Of a stretch of DNA of 64,000 nucleotides, positions 46,155 to 55,566 are shown in pieces. Both the position numbers and the translations under genes were made by a program. Source of the DNA: Brevundimonas pishanensis (GTDB lineage Bacteria; Pseudomonadota; Alphaproteobacteria; Caulobacterales; Caulobacteraceae); assembly GCF_022750635.1 (NCBI RefSeq), contig NZ_JAJKBG010000008.1:22645-86644 (forward strand), in the 5' to 3' direction. Every line of letters starts with the position of its first letter. The stretch's first letter is position 1. Below the pieces are notes generated by a model. The model was not told the DNA's origin. It saw only the letters and a program-made list of their open reading frames with translations, and did not search any database.

Positions 46155-47093
46155 TTAGCCCGGCATTTCGATGTCGTCCATCTCGCCGATGGCGTGGTTG
46201 TAGTAATCCACCACGCTCTCGAGGTCGGAGTTGCTGTTGCTCTGCTTATAGTCGCGCCAGTTGCCGATCAGGGATTCCAGATAGCCAACCAGCGAGTTGA
46301 TATCCGACTTGTTGGTGGCGTCAGCGGCGAGGCCTTGTTCGGTCTGGCGCAGCTTGGTCACTGCGGCTTGGAACTTCGGCAGTTGGGCGTCGGCGTCTGC
46401 GATTTTTTCCTCGATCACAGCGGTGGTGAAGTGGTCTGCCAGATACATGGCTTCGACAACGTCAGCTTCGGTGTTGTGGCCCGACTTGCGGAAGTCGACG
46501 ATGCGCTTTTCCGCGACGTCGCGCTGATATTTGGTGATCGCGACGTCCAGTTCGTCGATGGCGGCGAGCGTGGCAGTGTAGTTGGCGATCAGGCTTTCGT
46601 GCGCAGCCTTGCCCTTGGCCAGAGCGTCTTCGCGATAGGCGCGCGACGAGTAATAGGGAGCGAGTTCTTTCCACTGCGCCAGCAGCTTGTCGCCGTTAGC
46701 GATCACCTTGTCAGCGGCCGCATCGGCTGCGTTCGACGAGGCGTTGCCGCTCATGGCGCGCGCTTCTTTGATTGCCTTCAGTGCGGACTCGAGGGTGGTG
46801 ATGTTTTCAAAGAAGTGGATGTTCGCATCAGGCGACTTGGACGGCAGGTCCAGCTCCTGATAGCGGACGTAGTTCTTTTGAACGCCCCAGTTGTCGTCGA
46901 TCAGCTTGTTGAAGCCTTCGACGTAACCGTTGAACTTTTCGGTAGCGTCACCGCCCTTGGCAGCATCGACCACGTTTTCGAGCGGGTTGCCCTTGGTTTC
47001 GCCTTCACCCTTGCCTTGGCCACAGGCACCCAGCGACAGGGTGGCTACGCAGACGGCAGCCAGCAGTGCGCCGCGATTTTTAATGTTCATCAT
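46155..47093 (-). CDS. DUF3829-like lipoprotein
   Basis: 312 residues with a lipoprotein signal ending in 'LSLGACGQG'. The mature part is helical, with 'KFNGYVEGFNKLIDDNWGV' near the start and 'VDYYNHAIGEMDD' at the end, as in the YiiG/DUF3829 lipoproteins. Function unknown; the long helices suggest a rod or bundle in the periplasm. It is a single gene with its own terminator. A CtrA-like box lies 42-56 bases upstream. Confidence 0.83.
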   Translation of the reverse strand: MMNIKNRGALLAAVCVATLSLGACGQGKGEGETKGNPLENVVDAAKGGDATEKFNGYVEGFNKLIDDNWGVQKNYVRYQELDLPSKSPDANIHFFENITTLESALKAIKEARAMSGNASSNAADAAADKVIANGDKLLAQWKELAPYYSSRAYREDALAKGKAAHESLIANYTATLAAIDELDVAITKYQRDVAEKRIVDFRKSGHNTEADVVEAMYLADHFTTAVIEEKIADADAQLPKFQAAVTKLRQTEQGLAADATNKSDINSLVGYLESLIGNWRDYKQSNSNSDLESVVDYYNHAIGEMDDIEMPG

Positions 47094-47134
47094 ACTCTAG
47101 GAACCTCCCCAGCACCGGCCACACGGGTCGCCGG

Positions 47135-47149
47135 TTAAACAATGGGTAA
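47135..47149. promoter_or_regulatory. possible CtrA-like box upstream of DUF3829 gene
   Basis: TTAA-N7-GTAA (one mismatch from the TTAA-N7-TTAA core). On the minus strand it reads TTAC-N7-TTAAC, 42-56 bases before ATG 47093. Such sites arise by chance; low confidence. Confidence 0.25.
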
Positions 47150-47222
47150 GGAACGTCGGTCGCCGTCGGGGAGTTCGGCGAGGCGCGGCGGAATAAGTGC
47201 GAAACTTTGTAAAGTTGAAGGC

Positions 47223-47840
47223 TTAGCGCCACTCTTCTGGCAGGGGGGCACCCTCGTCAGGTAGGGGGCCAACGGCCAGCCCGTTCTGACGGCGAAGCTC
47301 GCGGATCCGGTCCGGCGGCGTCGCAACGAAGCTTTCCTGAAGGTCGCGGGCGTAGGTTGCGCGCGTGGAGGCGATCAGCTCGGCCCACTGGGGCTCGGTC
47401 ACCCCCTCGGGCATTCGGCTCCACAACGGCAGCTTGGCCTCATAGCTGATAGCCCGCTCGGAAATCTCGTACATCAGTTCCGGATCGGAGAAGATCCAGC
47501 CGTTGATGGTTGTGCCAACGCTCTGGTTGATGGCGGCGCGGGGTTCCGAAAAGCCGGATTCGGCGACGGCCCACGGCTCGGTACGAATTTGCCAGACATA
47601 GTACCAGAACGCAGCCTGCAGCCTGTTGCCGACGGACCATTGCTCCGACGCCACATAGATCAGGTTGAGCGGCGAGACGCTGTCCAGATTGGCCAGAACA
47701 AAGTCCGCGCTAGGGGGAGCTTCAGCCTCGGGGGCGGCTTCCTGAACGACAGGCGGTGCGGCTGCAATGGCAGCCGACGATGCCGTGGGCAGCAGCAAGG
47801 CCGCGCACGTCGCTGTTGCGCAGAGGGTCTGTTTGAACAT
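47223..47840 (-). CDS. hypothetical exported protein, tandem paralogue 2
   Basis: 205 residues with a signal peptide (cleavage near 'SSAAIAAA'). The core motif 'GNRLQAAFWYYVWQIRTEPW' and the ending 'GAPLPEEWR' match the product of the next gene upstream (47925-48557: 'GDRLKAAFWYRIWIIRTDPW' and 'GSPLREDWR'). The region is helical and rich in Trp and Tyr. Family and function unknown. It lies 84 bases downstream of its paralogue, same strand. Confidence 0.75.
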   Translation of the reverse strand: MFKQTLCATATCAALLLPTASSAAIAAAPPVVQEAAPEAEAPPSADFVLANLDSVSPLNLIYVASEQWSVGNRLQAAFWYYVWQIRTEPWAVAESGFSEPRAAINQSVGTTINGWIFSDPELMYEISERAISYEAKLPLWSRMPEGVTEPQWAELIASTRATYARDLQESFVATPPDRIRELRRQNGLAVGPLPDEGAPLPEEWR

Positions 47841-47924
47841 GAGGCCGTTCCTTTGATCGAAGTGCGGTTTCGATTCTCAAAGATCACAGATATGCGCGGG
47901 CTTGCCTACCCACGCCGGGGACCC

Positions 47925-48557
47925 TTAACGCCAGTCCTCGCGAAGCGGGCTGCCCGGCTCTTTGAAAGGCCCGATATATTGGCCAAGGGCGGCGCGCTGT
48001 TGGTTGATGGCCTCGATCTCGCCCGGCTGCAGGCTGGAGACGTGTTGTTCTTTCAGGTCCTTGCGGGATTGGGCGACCGTGGCGTCCCAGTCCTGCTGTG
48101 ACATGCGCGAGGGTTTGAGCGGAGAAAGAGGAAGCTTCGCCTCATAGGCATGAGCGCGGTCGAGCAGTTCCACATAGTGCGTCAAATCGCTGGCGGCCCA
48201 TTCGCCAATTTTCAGCGCAAACTGGCCCCCCATGACATCGCGCACGACGTCGAACTCCCAGTCATCGCGAACCCATGGATCGGTCCGGATAATCCAGATG
48301 CGGTACCAGAATGCCGCCTTAAGACGGTCACCGCGCTCCCAATATTGGCGAACGGCACAGATCAGCGCCATCGGATGGACTTCGTCCGCCTTGGCGACAA
48401 GGTCCTCGGGTGGGCCATTAAAGTCGGTATCGCAGAAGTCTTGTTCGCCAGCTTCGCGTTCGATATCGGCAGCGCGCGGAGCGTCAGGCAGGCTGAGACT
48501 GGCCCCGACTATCGTCAGGGTGACGAGTATGCCTTTGAGCAGGTGGGCGAACATCAT
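47925..48557 (-). CDS. hypothetical exported protein, tandem paralogue 1
   Basis: 210 residues from ATG 48557, chosen because GGAGAG lies eight bases upstream; the frame is open to 48578. A signal peptide ends near 'DAPRAADIE'. Two Cys ('QDFCDTDF', 'LICAVRQY') absent from the paralogue could pair. Both copies share 'YEAKLPL' after the Trp-rich core. No family recognised. Confidence 0.75.
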   Translation of the reverse strand: MMFAHLLKGILVTLTIVGASLSLPDAPRAADIEREAGEQDFCDTDFNGPPEDLVAKADEVHPMALICAVRQYWERGDRLKAAFWYRIWIIRTDPWVRDDWEFDVVRDVMGGQFALKIGEWAASDLTHYVELLDRAHAYEAKLPLSPLKPSRMSQQDWDATVAQSRKDLKEQHVSSLQPGEIEAINQQRAALGQYIGPFKEPGSPLREDWR

Positions 48558-48644
48558 GGCGACAACTCTCCGGCCCAAAGCGAGCCAACCCCGAACGCTT
48601 GGTCGGGATGGAGGTTCATTGCCAAGGATGGCGAAACTAAGGGC

Positions 48645-49184
48645 CTATTCGGCGGTCAAAGCCGGAGCCCATCCGCCGGCCTGTATCAACAGTGTTGCCG
48701 AGTTGGAGACCTGCCACATGCTGTAAAGCAGCACGACAATCAGCGCGATTTTTACCACCTTACGGGAGCGGGCAAAGGCGGCGGTAGCCGAACAGCCAAT
48801 GAAGAAGGCGACACCGACCCACAGCCTCAGCGAGCTGGCAAGGCGGGCAAACTCTGCGTTGCCTTGGGCCAACAACAGCATGAATGTCGCAACCATCAGG
48901 TTCGCAGCCAGAATGCAGACGAAGACCGTCTTGCGATGTGTCCAGAAATGCTGGTCCAGATCGACTTTATCGGTTTCGGTTTCCGTAAGGCGGGGGAAGG
49001 TGACGCTGGCAGCGATATAGAAGGTCGAGGTGATCACCAGTCCGAAGACGAGCAGGGACAAGTTGAACGGCGCGCCCCGGAAGATAATCCAGGCTTGATT
49101 CCAGAAGGTCGCGATATCGATAGCGACAAACAGCGCCAAAGCCGGTGTCAGCCATCCAAAGCGTACGCGATTGCGTTCGTGCAA
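48645..49184 (-). CDS. multi-pass membrane protein with disrupted start
   Basis: The product has four to five membrane helices ('LTPALALFVAIDIATFWNQAW', in parts 'ALALFVAIDIATFW'; 'VFGLVITSTFYIAASVTF'). The first ordinary start in frame is TTG 49184, without a ribosome site. The frame stays open to 49292 and encodes another good helix ('FEFFLSFYGLLLGLCVAEL'). A strong GGAGGGG (49274-49280) with GTG 49267 lies right before this helix but is one base out of frame. The gene therefore looks frameshifted near its start, by mutation or sequencing error. Function unknown. Confidence 0.6.
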   Translation of the reverse strand: MHERNRVRFGWLTPALALFVAIDIATFWNQAWIIFRGAPFNLSLLVFGLVITSTFYIAASVTFPRLTETETDKVDLDQHFWTHRKTVFVCILAANLMVATFMLLLAQGNAEFARLASSLRLWVGVAFFIGCSATAAFARSRKVVKIALIVVLLYSMWQVSNSATLLIQAGGWAPALTAE

Positions 49185-49344
49185 AATGCGAGCAAAGCCG
49201 CCGACCAGTTCAGCGACACACAGGCCCAGTAACAGGCCGTAGAAGCTGAGGAAGAACTCGAACGCACTCTTGGCCCCTCCGCGGTGCAGGCTTTAAATGT
49301 CAGTGGGCGCAACACCCCTCGCGCCGCGCCCGCTGTTCCGGTCG

Positions 49345-50880
49345 TTAGTCTTTCTTCCAGATCGGGGTGCCATCGCCGGGCAGGCCCAGCTTGTCCCAGA
49401 TGTCGTTGACGCGCTCGATGACGTCGTCGTCCATCTGGATAACCTCGCCCCATTCGCGCTTGGTCTCGGGTTCCCATTTGTCAGTGGCGTCGAGGCCGAT
49501 CTTGGAGCCCAGACCGCTCTCGGGCGATGCGAAGTCCAGATAATCGATCGGAGTGCCCTCGATGACGGTGATGTCGCGCGCGGGGTCCATCTTGGTGGAG
49601 ATGGCCCACATGACGTCCTTCCAGTCGCGGGCGTTCACGTCGTGATCCACGACGATGATCCACTTGGTGTACATGAACTGGCGCAGGAAGGACCAGCAGC
49701 CCATCATCACGCGCTTGGCGTGACCGGGGTAGGCCTTCTTCATCGACACCACGGCGATGCGGTAGCTGCATCCCTCTGGCGGTAGCCAGAAGTCGGTGAT
49801 CTCGGGGAACTGTTGCTGCAGCAGCGGGATGAAGACCTCGTTCAAGGCTTCGCCCAGCACGGACGGTTCATCGGGCGGACGGCCGGTGAAGGTGGTCAGA
49901 TAGATCGGGTCCTTGCGCATGGTGATCGCAGTGACCTGAAACACAGGGAAGGTCTCGACCGAGTTGTAGTAACCGGTGTGATCGCCATACGGACCTTCGG
50001 GATGGTGCTCGTCAAGCAGGACGTGGCCTTCCAGAACGATCTCGGCTTGGGCGGGGACCATCAGCGGCACGGTCTTGCACGGCACCAGCTCGGCCTTTTC
50101 GCCGCGCATCAGGCCAGCGAACTGATACTCCGACAGGGTTTCGGGAACGGGCGTGACGGCGGCCAGAATGGTGCCGGGGTCAGCACCCAGAACGACAGCG
50201 CAGGGCAGGGGCTCGCGCTTGCCGGCCTTCTTGTGGCGGGCATAGTGCTGGGCACCGCCACGGTGGGCCAGCCAGCGCATGATGGTCTTGTCCTTGCCCA
50301 GCACCTGCATGCGGTAGATGCCGAGGTTGAAATCGTCCTCGCGGTCGTCGCTTGGGCCCTTGGTGACGACGAGGCCCCATGTGATGAGGGGGGCAGGCTC
50401 GCCCGGCCAGCAGGACTGGATCGGCAGCTTGGTCAGGTCGATGTCATCGCCCGTCAGCACGACCTCTTGGACCGGAGCCTTCTTCACAGTCTTGGGTCGC
50501 ATGGACATGACCGTCTTGGCCAGCGGCAGCATCTCCATCGCCTCGCCCAGACCGCGCGGCGGAACCGGATTTTTCAGGAAGGCCAGCAGTTCGCCCACTT
50601 CGCGTAGTTCCTGCGTGGTGGTGCGCTGTTTGTTTTCCAGCGTCACGCCCATGGCCACGCGTTTGACGGTGCCGAACAGGTTGACGAGGCAGGGGATAGG
50701 GCTGACCGAGCCGTCGGGCATGACGGGCTTTTCGAAGATCACAGCCGGTCCGCCATTACGCAGCAGACGGGTCTGGATCTCGGTCATTTCCAGCACGGTA
50801 GAGACGGGTTCGGATACGCGAACCAGTTCGCCCTGTGCTTCCAGCTGATCGATGAAATCGCGAAGGGATTTGTAGGCCAT
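49345..50880 (-). CDS. ubiD: UbiD-family decarboxylase (3-octaprenyl-4-hydroxybenzoate carboxy-lyase)
   Basis: 511 residues; prenylated-FMN-dependent decarboxylase of ubiquinone synthesis. The N-terminus '[19 protein letters not shown]' and '[17 protein letters not shown]' with '[18 protein letters not shown]' are diagnostic. The flavin-prenyltransferase ubiX is not nearby. Single gene. Confidence 0.96.
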   Translation of the reverse strand: MAYKSLRDFIDQLEAQGELVRVSEPVSTVLEMTEIQTRLLRNGGPAVIFEKPVMPDGSVSPIPCLVNLFGTVKRVAMGVTLENKQRTTTQELREVGELLAFLKNPVPPRGLGEAMEMLPLAKTVMSMRPKTVKKAPVQEVVLTGDDIDLTKLPIQSCWPGEPAPLITWGLVVTKGPSDDREDDFNLGIYRMQVLGKDKTIMRWLAHRGGAQHYARHKKAGKREPLPCAVVLGADPGTILAAVTPVPETLSEYQFAGLMRGEKAELVPCKTVPLMVPAQAEIVLEGHVLLDEHHPEGPYGDHTGYYNSVETFPVFQVTAITMRKDPIYLTTFTGRPPDEPSVLGEALNEVFIPLLQQQFPEITDFWLPPEGCSYRIAVVSMKKAYPGHAKRVMMGCWSFLRQFMYTKWIIVVDHDVNARDWKDVMWAISTKMDPARDITVIEGTPIDYLDFASPESGLGSKIGLDATDKWEPETKREWGEVIQMDDDVIERVNDIWDKLGLPGDGTPIWKKD

Positions 50881-50928
50881 AAGCGTGGATTAGGCGGCAT
50901 TGCGCCGTCTGTCACCTGTGGCTTTGCG

Positions 50929-51177
50929 TCAGTGGGCCGGAGTGTCTGTAACCAAGGCCCAGATGGGCAGGCGAAGGGCACGGGTGGTGGCATCCAGTTC
51001 GGCACTGTTCAGGTGGCGGCGGCCCGCTTCGATCATGCGAACATCGGCGGCGCTGAGATGCAGCAGAGCGGCCAGTTCGTTGTGATCCATGCCCCGGCGA
51101 TCCCGCCATCGCTTTACGCGGGCACCTACGATCAGGTCGACGGGGTCAGTCGCCGGAAAACCCAGTATCGAACCCAT
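50929..51177 (-). CDS. XRE-type helix-turn-helix protein, 82 aa
   Basis: From ATG 51177 the product is little more than one HTH: 'VGARVKRWRDRRGMDHNELAA' in parts ('RVKRWRDRRGMDHNEL', 'LHLSAADVRMIEAGRRHL'). It probably represses or activates a neighbouring gene. It lies 48 bases upstream of ubiD on the same strand, though a common role is not evident. The frame extends to 51222 without a better start. Confidence 0.8.
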   Translation of the reverse strand: MGSILGFPATDPVDLIVGARVKRWRDRRGMDHNELAALLHLSAADVRMIEAGRRHLNSAELDATTRALRLPIWALVTDTPAH

Positions 51178-51279
51178 GACGTCCCTCCCAGAACGGTCGT
51201 TGCAGGGTACGCAAGGTGTCACTTCGGGGAGGGTGAGCGTGATTGCCCGTTTCGTCCAATCACGCGCTCGGGAGCAGAT

Positions 51280-52116
51280 TTAAGCGGCGTCCCACCTGAA
51301 GGCGGGATCGAGGTGGTCACCGACGCGGTAACCGCTGGCCAGTGTGGCCATGCGGGCGATTTCGTCATCGGTCAGGGCAAAGTCGAAGACGTCGAAGTTT
51401 TCGCGGGCGCGGGCTTCGCTGGCAGTCTTGGGGATAGCGATGATGCCTTGCTGGATGATCCAGCGCAGGGTCACCTGTCCGGGGGTCTTGCCGTACTTCT
51501 CTGCGATCTCGACGACAACGGGCTCGTCCAGAACCTTGCCGCGCGCCAGAGGCGACCACGCCGTTAGGGACGAACCAAGTTCCGAAGCCTTGGCCTTGAG
51601 CGCGTTGATGCTCAGCAGCGGGTGGTATTCCATTTGGTTGGTGACCAGTTTGGCAGGCGACAGATCTTGTGCCTCTTGCCACAGGGCCGACGGATAGTTG
51701 GACAGGCCGATGGCGCGGGTCAGGCCCCTGTCCTTCGCTTCGTTAAGCGCGGCGATGGTTTCGCTGAGTTCCGGCTGGGGCTTGGGCCAGTGTAGCAACA
51801 GCAGGTCAGGGGTGGAGCCTAGACGCTCGGCGCTTTCTTCGGCCTGTTTGAGCAGGGCGTCGCGGGTCAGGTTGGTGACCCAGATTTTGGTCGTCAGGAA
51901 GAAGTCGTCGCGGGCCACGCCAGCGTCCTTGATGCCCTGGCCGACCTCGGTCTCGTTGTCATAGATGAAGGCCGTGTCGATATGGCGATAGCCAATACGC
52001 AGAGCCTCGGTGACCATTCGGCGGGCGTCGTCGCCCTTCAGTTGCCATGTACCGAAACCCAGTTGCGGGATTTCAAAACCGTCGATGCTGACGGTGGGCT
52101 GGGTTCCATAGGCCAT
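51280..52116 (-). CDS. aldo/keto reductase
   Basis: 278 residues from ATG 52116. The catalytic tetrad is visible: Asp in 'YRHIDTAFIYDNE' with Tyr, Lys in 'LTTKIWV' and His in 'LLLLHWPKP'; NADPH-binding 'IPKTASEARARENFDVF'. It is close to the DkgA/DkgB 2,5-diketo-gluconate reductase subgroup, so reduction of aldehydes or sugar ketones is likely. Substrate not evident. Confidence 0.93.
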   Translation of the reverse strand: MAYGTQPTVSIDGFEIPQLGFGTWQLKGDDARRMVTEALRIGYRHIDTAFIYDNETEVGQGIKDAGVARDDFFLTTKIWVTNLTRDALLKQAEESAERLGSTPDLLLLHWPKPQPELSETIAALNEAKDRGLTRAIGLSNYPSALWQEAQDLSPAKLVTNQMEYHPLLSINALKAKASELGSSLTAWSPLARGKVLDEPVVVEIAEKYGKTPGQVTLRWIIQQGIIAIPKTASEARARENFDVFDFALTDDEIARMATLASGYRVGDHLDPAFRWDAA

Positions 52117-52153
52117 GACTGTAATCCGTTGCACAGAAGAGGGTGTGAAGGAT

Positions 52154-53050
52154 TTAGGCAGCGGAGGCAGCGGCCGGAAGGTCTTGCTCGAACCAGTCGA
52201 GGATTTCCTGCCACAAAGGCTCCATGCCTTTTCGGAACGCGCCCTCGTGACCGATCTTCGCGCGGCCATAGGCGGAGGGCGATTTCATAACGCTCTGTTG
52301 AGGGGCCGAAGAATAGGCGCTCATCAGAACCGGTGCGGATTTGGCCGTCGCGATAGGATCGTCGGTAAACAGCCATGAGCGGATTGGGCTACGAACCGCA
52401 TCATAGCCATGGGGTCCGAGTGCACCGCTGCGGAGTTCGGAAAGGAAATAATCCGGCTTCTGACACCAGCGTTTCCACGTCGAGAACACCCGTCCGGGCA
52501 GGTCGGTGCCCGCCCAGAGCTTGCCCTGTTTGATATAGCCGTGGCGGCGCAAATGGGCGGGGCCAAAGCCGAACCAGAAGAACAGCTCCATCGGATTATA
52601 GCGGCGGTGGTGGTGGGGCCAGTAACCGGAGCCTACCGACACGAAGGCATGGCGGTGGATGAGGTCATGGTTGGGCATGAAGCCGATGAAGCTGCCGCCT
52701 ACGCTGTGGCCGACGTGATAGACAGGCAGGTCACGGGCGTTTGCGATCAGGGCCTCCAGTGCAGCGGGTTGATCCAGCCGGCCCCAGTCAGGGTAGTCAA
52801 CGTCAAAGCCCTTGAGCGTCTCGGGGGCGGATGCTGCGATACCGCGATAGTCATAGGTCAGCACCAAGGCCCCGCGTTGGGCCATCCAGTGTGCGAAGCG
52901 CTCGTAGAACCCCTGCGGATAGGCTGTGCCGGAGGACACCAGAATGGCCATCTGCGGCGGTGCCCCGCGATAGAGACGGCCCGCCAACAGGTATCCATCC
53001 TTTGCCGCAAACCGGATATCGCTCTTTTCGACTTGGGGTATAGCGTTCAC
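52154..53050 (-). CDS. alpha/beta hydrolase
   Basis: 298 residues. The nucleophile elbow is 'YHVGHSVGGSFIGF' (Ser), with 'VLTYDYRGIAAS' as the usual strand-turn, and a late His in 'IGHEGAFRKG'. An unusual His/Tyr/Trp-rich stretch follows the nucleophile ('SGYWPHHHRRYNPMELFFW'). An esterase or lipase role is likely; substrate unknown. It lies 37 bases upstream of the reductase gene on the same strand. Confidence 0.88.
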   Translation of the reverse strand: MNAIPQVEKSDIRFAAKDGYLLAGRLYRGAPPQMAILVSSGTAYPQGFYERFAHWMAQRGALVLTYDYRGIAASAPETLKGFDVDYPDWGRLDQPAALEALIANARDLPVYHVGHSVGGSFIGFMPNHDLIHRHAFVSVGSGYWPHHHRRYNPMELFFWFGFGPAHLRRHGYIKQGKLWAGTDLPGRVFSTWKRWCQKPDYFLSELRSGALGPHGYDAVRSPIRSWLFTDDPIATAKSAPVLMSAYSSAPQQSVMKSPSAYGRAKIGHEGAFRKGMEPLWQEILDWFEQDLPAAASAA

Positions 53051-53240
53051 CGGCGGGCGTCCTGAGGTCAGTTCTTATTCGAAACGGACTATGGTTGCCG
53101 TGCTGCATGGCGTCAAGCGCGGCATCTGTGCCACGCCGTGGCCGCAATTCGGAAAGGGATGGTTTTTTCCGCAGCTTGCGACCTTGGCAGCATGCCCCTC
53201 GGCACCCACTGTAAAGGTCCAGACACAGACCGGAGAGCCG

Positions 53241-54488
53241 ATGCCCCATACAGACAGCCTCATTGTGACTTTGGTTGGCGGCTTTGTGCTGGCGTTTGTG
53301 TTCGGCATGTTGGCTAATCGGGTGAAGCTGTCCCCGCTGGTGGGCTATCTGGTAGCGGGCGTTGTGGTGGGGCCCTTTACCCCCGGCTATGTCGCCGACA
53401 CCGAACTGGCACCCCAGTTGGCCGAGGTGGGTGTGATCCTGCTGATGTTCGGGGTGGGGCTGCATTTCTCGCCCAAGGATTTGATGAAGGTGCGCCACGT
53501 CGCCTTGCCGGGTGCTCTGGTGCAGATTGCGGCGGCCACGGCCCTTGGCTGGGCGTTGGGTTACTTCCTGCTGGGTCTTGGCCATCTGGAAGCGACCCTG
53601 TTGGGCTTCTCCTTGTCGGTAGCTTCGACCGTGGTGCTGCTCAGGGCGCTGGAGGAGCGCAAACAGGTCAAGAGCGATATCGGCAAGATCGCAGTCGGTT
53701 GGTTGATCGTCGAAGACCTCGTGATCGTGGTGGCCTTGGTGATGCTGCCGCTGATCGTCCTCAAGGAAGGACAGGTGTTTGACCCAGCCGTGCTGGCGGG
53801 CAGCATCGGTTTCACCCTGTTGAAGGTGGCGCTGTTTGTGCTGCTGATGTTTGTGGTGGGTGGCAAGGTCCTGCCGTGGCTGCTGGTGCGGATCGCCCAT
53901 ACCAAGTCGCGCGAGCTGTTCACGCTCGGCGTTCTTTCGATCGCCTTGGGGATTGCGTGGCTGGCCTATTCGGTGTTCGGCGCGTCGTTCGCTCTGGGTG
54001 CATTCGTTGCAGGACTGGTGCTGAACGGGACGCCGCTGGGCCATAATGCGGCGGAGCGTTCATTGCCGCTTCGAGACGCGTTTGCGGTGCTGTTCTTCGT
54101 ATCGGTAGGGATGTTGTTCGACCCGTCCATTCTGGTGACGAAGCCGTGGGCGGTATTGGGCGTGGTATTCATCGTCATCATTGGCAAGTCGCTGGCAGCG
54201 CTTGCGATCACGACGGCCTTCAAACTTGATCGCGCTACCAGCCTGACGGTTGCGGCATCGCTGGCGCAGATCGGCGAGTTCTCGTTCATTCTGGCAGCGA
54301 TATCGATGCAGATGGGTGCGATGGCACGCGAAACGCATGACCTGATACTGGCGGCTGCGCTTCTATCGATTTCGCTCAATCCGTTCGTCTTTGCGATTAT
54401 AGACCGGTTGGGAGCTCGCAAGCCCCCTGAGCCGCCATTGGAGCAACCGCGCGCTTCCGATGCCGAAGCTGTGGCAAAGATGATGTGA
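53241..54488 (+). CDS. monovalent cation:proton antiporter, CPA2 (YbaL/KefB-like)
   Basis: 415 residues from ATG 53241, with GGAGAG four bases upstream; the frame is open to 53091 but that part is not protein-like. Twelve or so membrane helices, with 'PLVGYLVAGVVVGPFTPGY', 'LLMFGVGLHFSPKDL' and 'AQIGEFSFILAAISM', typical of CPA2. It lacks the C-terminal RCK/TrkA-N domain of full-length KefB and YbaL. It probably exchanges K+ or Na+ for H+. Confidence 0.92.
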   Translation: MPHTDSLIVTLVGGFVLAFVFGMLANRVKLSPLVGYLVAGVVVGPFTPGYVADTELAPQLAEVGVILLMFGVGLHFSPKDLMKVRHVALPGALVQIAAATALGWALGYFLLGLGHLEATLLGFSLSVASTVVLLRALEERKQVKSDIGKIAVGWLIVEDLVIVVALVMLPLIVLKEGQVFDPAVLAGSIGFTLLKVALFVLLMFVVGGKVLPWLLVRIAHTKSRELFTLGVLSIALGIAWLAYSVFGASFALGAFVAGLVLNGTPLGHNAAERSLPLRDAFAVLFFVSVGMLFDPSILVTKPWAVLGVVFIVIIGKSLAALAITTAFKLDRATSLTVAASLAQIGEFSFILAAISMQMGAMARETHDLILAAALLSISLNPFVFAIIDRLGARKPPEPPLEQPRASDAEAVAKMM

Positions 54489-54492
54489 CATT

Positions 54493-54523
54493 AAAAAAGG
54501 CCCGCCGTGAATGGCGGGCCTTT
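54493..54523. terminator. bidirectional terminator between antiporter and phoH
   Basis: Stem AAAGGCCCGCC / GGCGGGCCTTT with a six-base loop. The minus strand continues in T and the plus strand in TTTATGTTTT, so it can serve both convergent genes. Confidence 0.85.
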
Positions 54524-54539
54524 ATGTTTTGGGTCCCTT

Positions 54540-55304
54540 TCAGAGGACGCCGATCATCTCCGCAACCAGCGGGTGACGCACAATGTCCTGTTCAGCCAGC
54601 CGGATGACCTTAACGCTTTCCAGCAGTTCCAGCCGCTCGGCGATGTCTCCCAGACCCGAGACACCGGGCAGCAAATCCGATTGGTGTGGGTCGCCCGTGA
54701 CAACCATGGTGGAATGCCAGCCAAGGCGTGTCAGCAGCATTTTGAGCTGCACGTAGGTGCAGTTCTGCGCCTCGTCGACGACCACGAAGGCGTTGTTTAA
54801 TGTGCGACCGCGCATATAGCCGATGGGAGCGATCTCAATCAGTCCCTCGGCCATCAAGGCACGAACGCGCTTCATCGACAGGCGGTCCGACAGCGCGTCG
54901 TAGAGGGGGCGCAGGTAAGGGGCCAGCTTGTCTTCCATGTCGCCCGGAAGGAAGCCGATGCTTTCACCCGCCTCGACTGCCGGACGTGAAAGCACGATCC
55001 TGCCGACCTTGCCGGCCTCAAGAGCCTCGACCGCTTTGGCAATGGCCAAATAGGTCTTGCCGGTACCGGCGGGGCCGAGGGCGGTAACAAGGTTGTATCG
55101 GTCGATGGCCTCCATGAGTGCGGCCTGACCTTCGGACTTGGGCTTCAACGTCTTCAGATAGGCCTGATCGCGCTCGTCGTTCGACGGGTAAGGCGACCAC
55201 CCCGCATGGTTGGGTAGCCGTCTGACCTTGGCATCCGGTGAGAACTCACGATGGTCCAGAACACCTTCGCGGACTTGACGCTTCACGGCTGAACGCTTGG
55301 ACAT
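54540..55304 (-). CDS. PhoH-family ATPase
   Basis: 254 residues with Walker A 'GPAGTGKTYLAIA' near residue 77, Walker B 'VVVDEAQNC', and 'TGDPHQSDL'. PhoH proteins are predicted RNA-associated ATPases/helicases. The N-terminal 50 residues are basic. It stands alone rather than in the common miaB-phoH-ybeY operon. GGAGG lies six bases before the ATG, and a complete terminator hairpin ends 17 bases upstream of it. Confidence 0.93.
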   Translation of the reverse strand: MSKRSAVKRQVREGVLDHREFSPDAKVRRLPNHAGWSPYPSNDERDQAYLKTLKPKSEGQAALMEAIDRYNLVTALGPAGTGKTYLAIAKAVEALEAGKVGRIVLSRPAVEAGESIGFLPGDMEDKLAPYLRPLYDALSDRLSMKRVRALMAEGLIEIAPIGYMRGRTLNNAFVVVDEAQNCTYVQLKMLLTRLGWHSTMVVTGDPHQSDLLPGVSGLGDIAERLELLESVKVIRLAEQDIVRHPLVAEMIGVL

Positions 55305-55321
55305 GGATGCCTCCAGGCAAG

Positions 55322-55351
55322 AAAAAAGGCGAACCCGAACGGGATCGCCTT
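55322..55351 (-). terminator. strong intrinsic terminator just upstream of phoH start
   Basis: Read on the minus strand: AAGGCGA / TCGCCTT plus inner CCC / GGG around a GTTC loop, followed by six T ending at 55322. The phoH ATG begins at 55304 with its ribosome site between. No protein gene precedes it on this strand, so it ends a short RNA or attenuates phoH. Confidence 0.75.
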
Positions 55352-55480
55352 GGACGTTTGCATTGTGGGGAGGGTGGAGAAGCGCGCACCGCCGTCTCCG
55401 GGATCAGCCGTAAGTGTGCCTCGGCTCACGCCGCATGGCCGACAACCAACTGGTACCGAACACGTCAAACGCATCCTCCA
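55322..55480 (-). ncRNA. candidate structured RNA (sRNA or phoH leader)
   Basis: No good protein frame covers this stretch, yet the minus strand folds well. GGA-UG-CGUUUG near 55466-55476 can pair with CAAACG-U-CC near 55352-55360, closing the element. Inside, UCGGC-CAUG / CGUG-A-GCCGA forms a hairpin (about 55419-55440). The strong terminator follows at once. The 5' end is uncertain and may extend to about 55540. I cannot assign it to a known RNA class; 6S RNA or a regulatory leader are both possible. Confidence 0.4.
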
Positions 55481-55566
55481 GTGCAGACCGGACCGGGGTT
55501 GATCCGGCTTCGGATACGAAGGACGAATAGGCCCTCGAATCGCTACAACAGTTTCACTGTAACGTG

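Noticed and set aside
43852..46158. 768-residue open frame on the plus strand
   Set aside because: Antisense to the M14 peptidase and MAPEG genes; long only because high GC at third positions removes stops.
55283..55474. 63-residue minus-strand frame overlapping the phoH start
   Set aside because: It runs through the terminator hairpin and out of frame into phoH, with no ribosome site; a structured RNA explains the region better.
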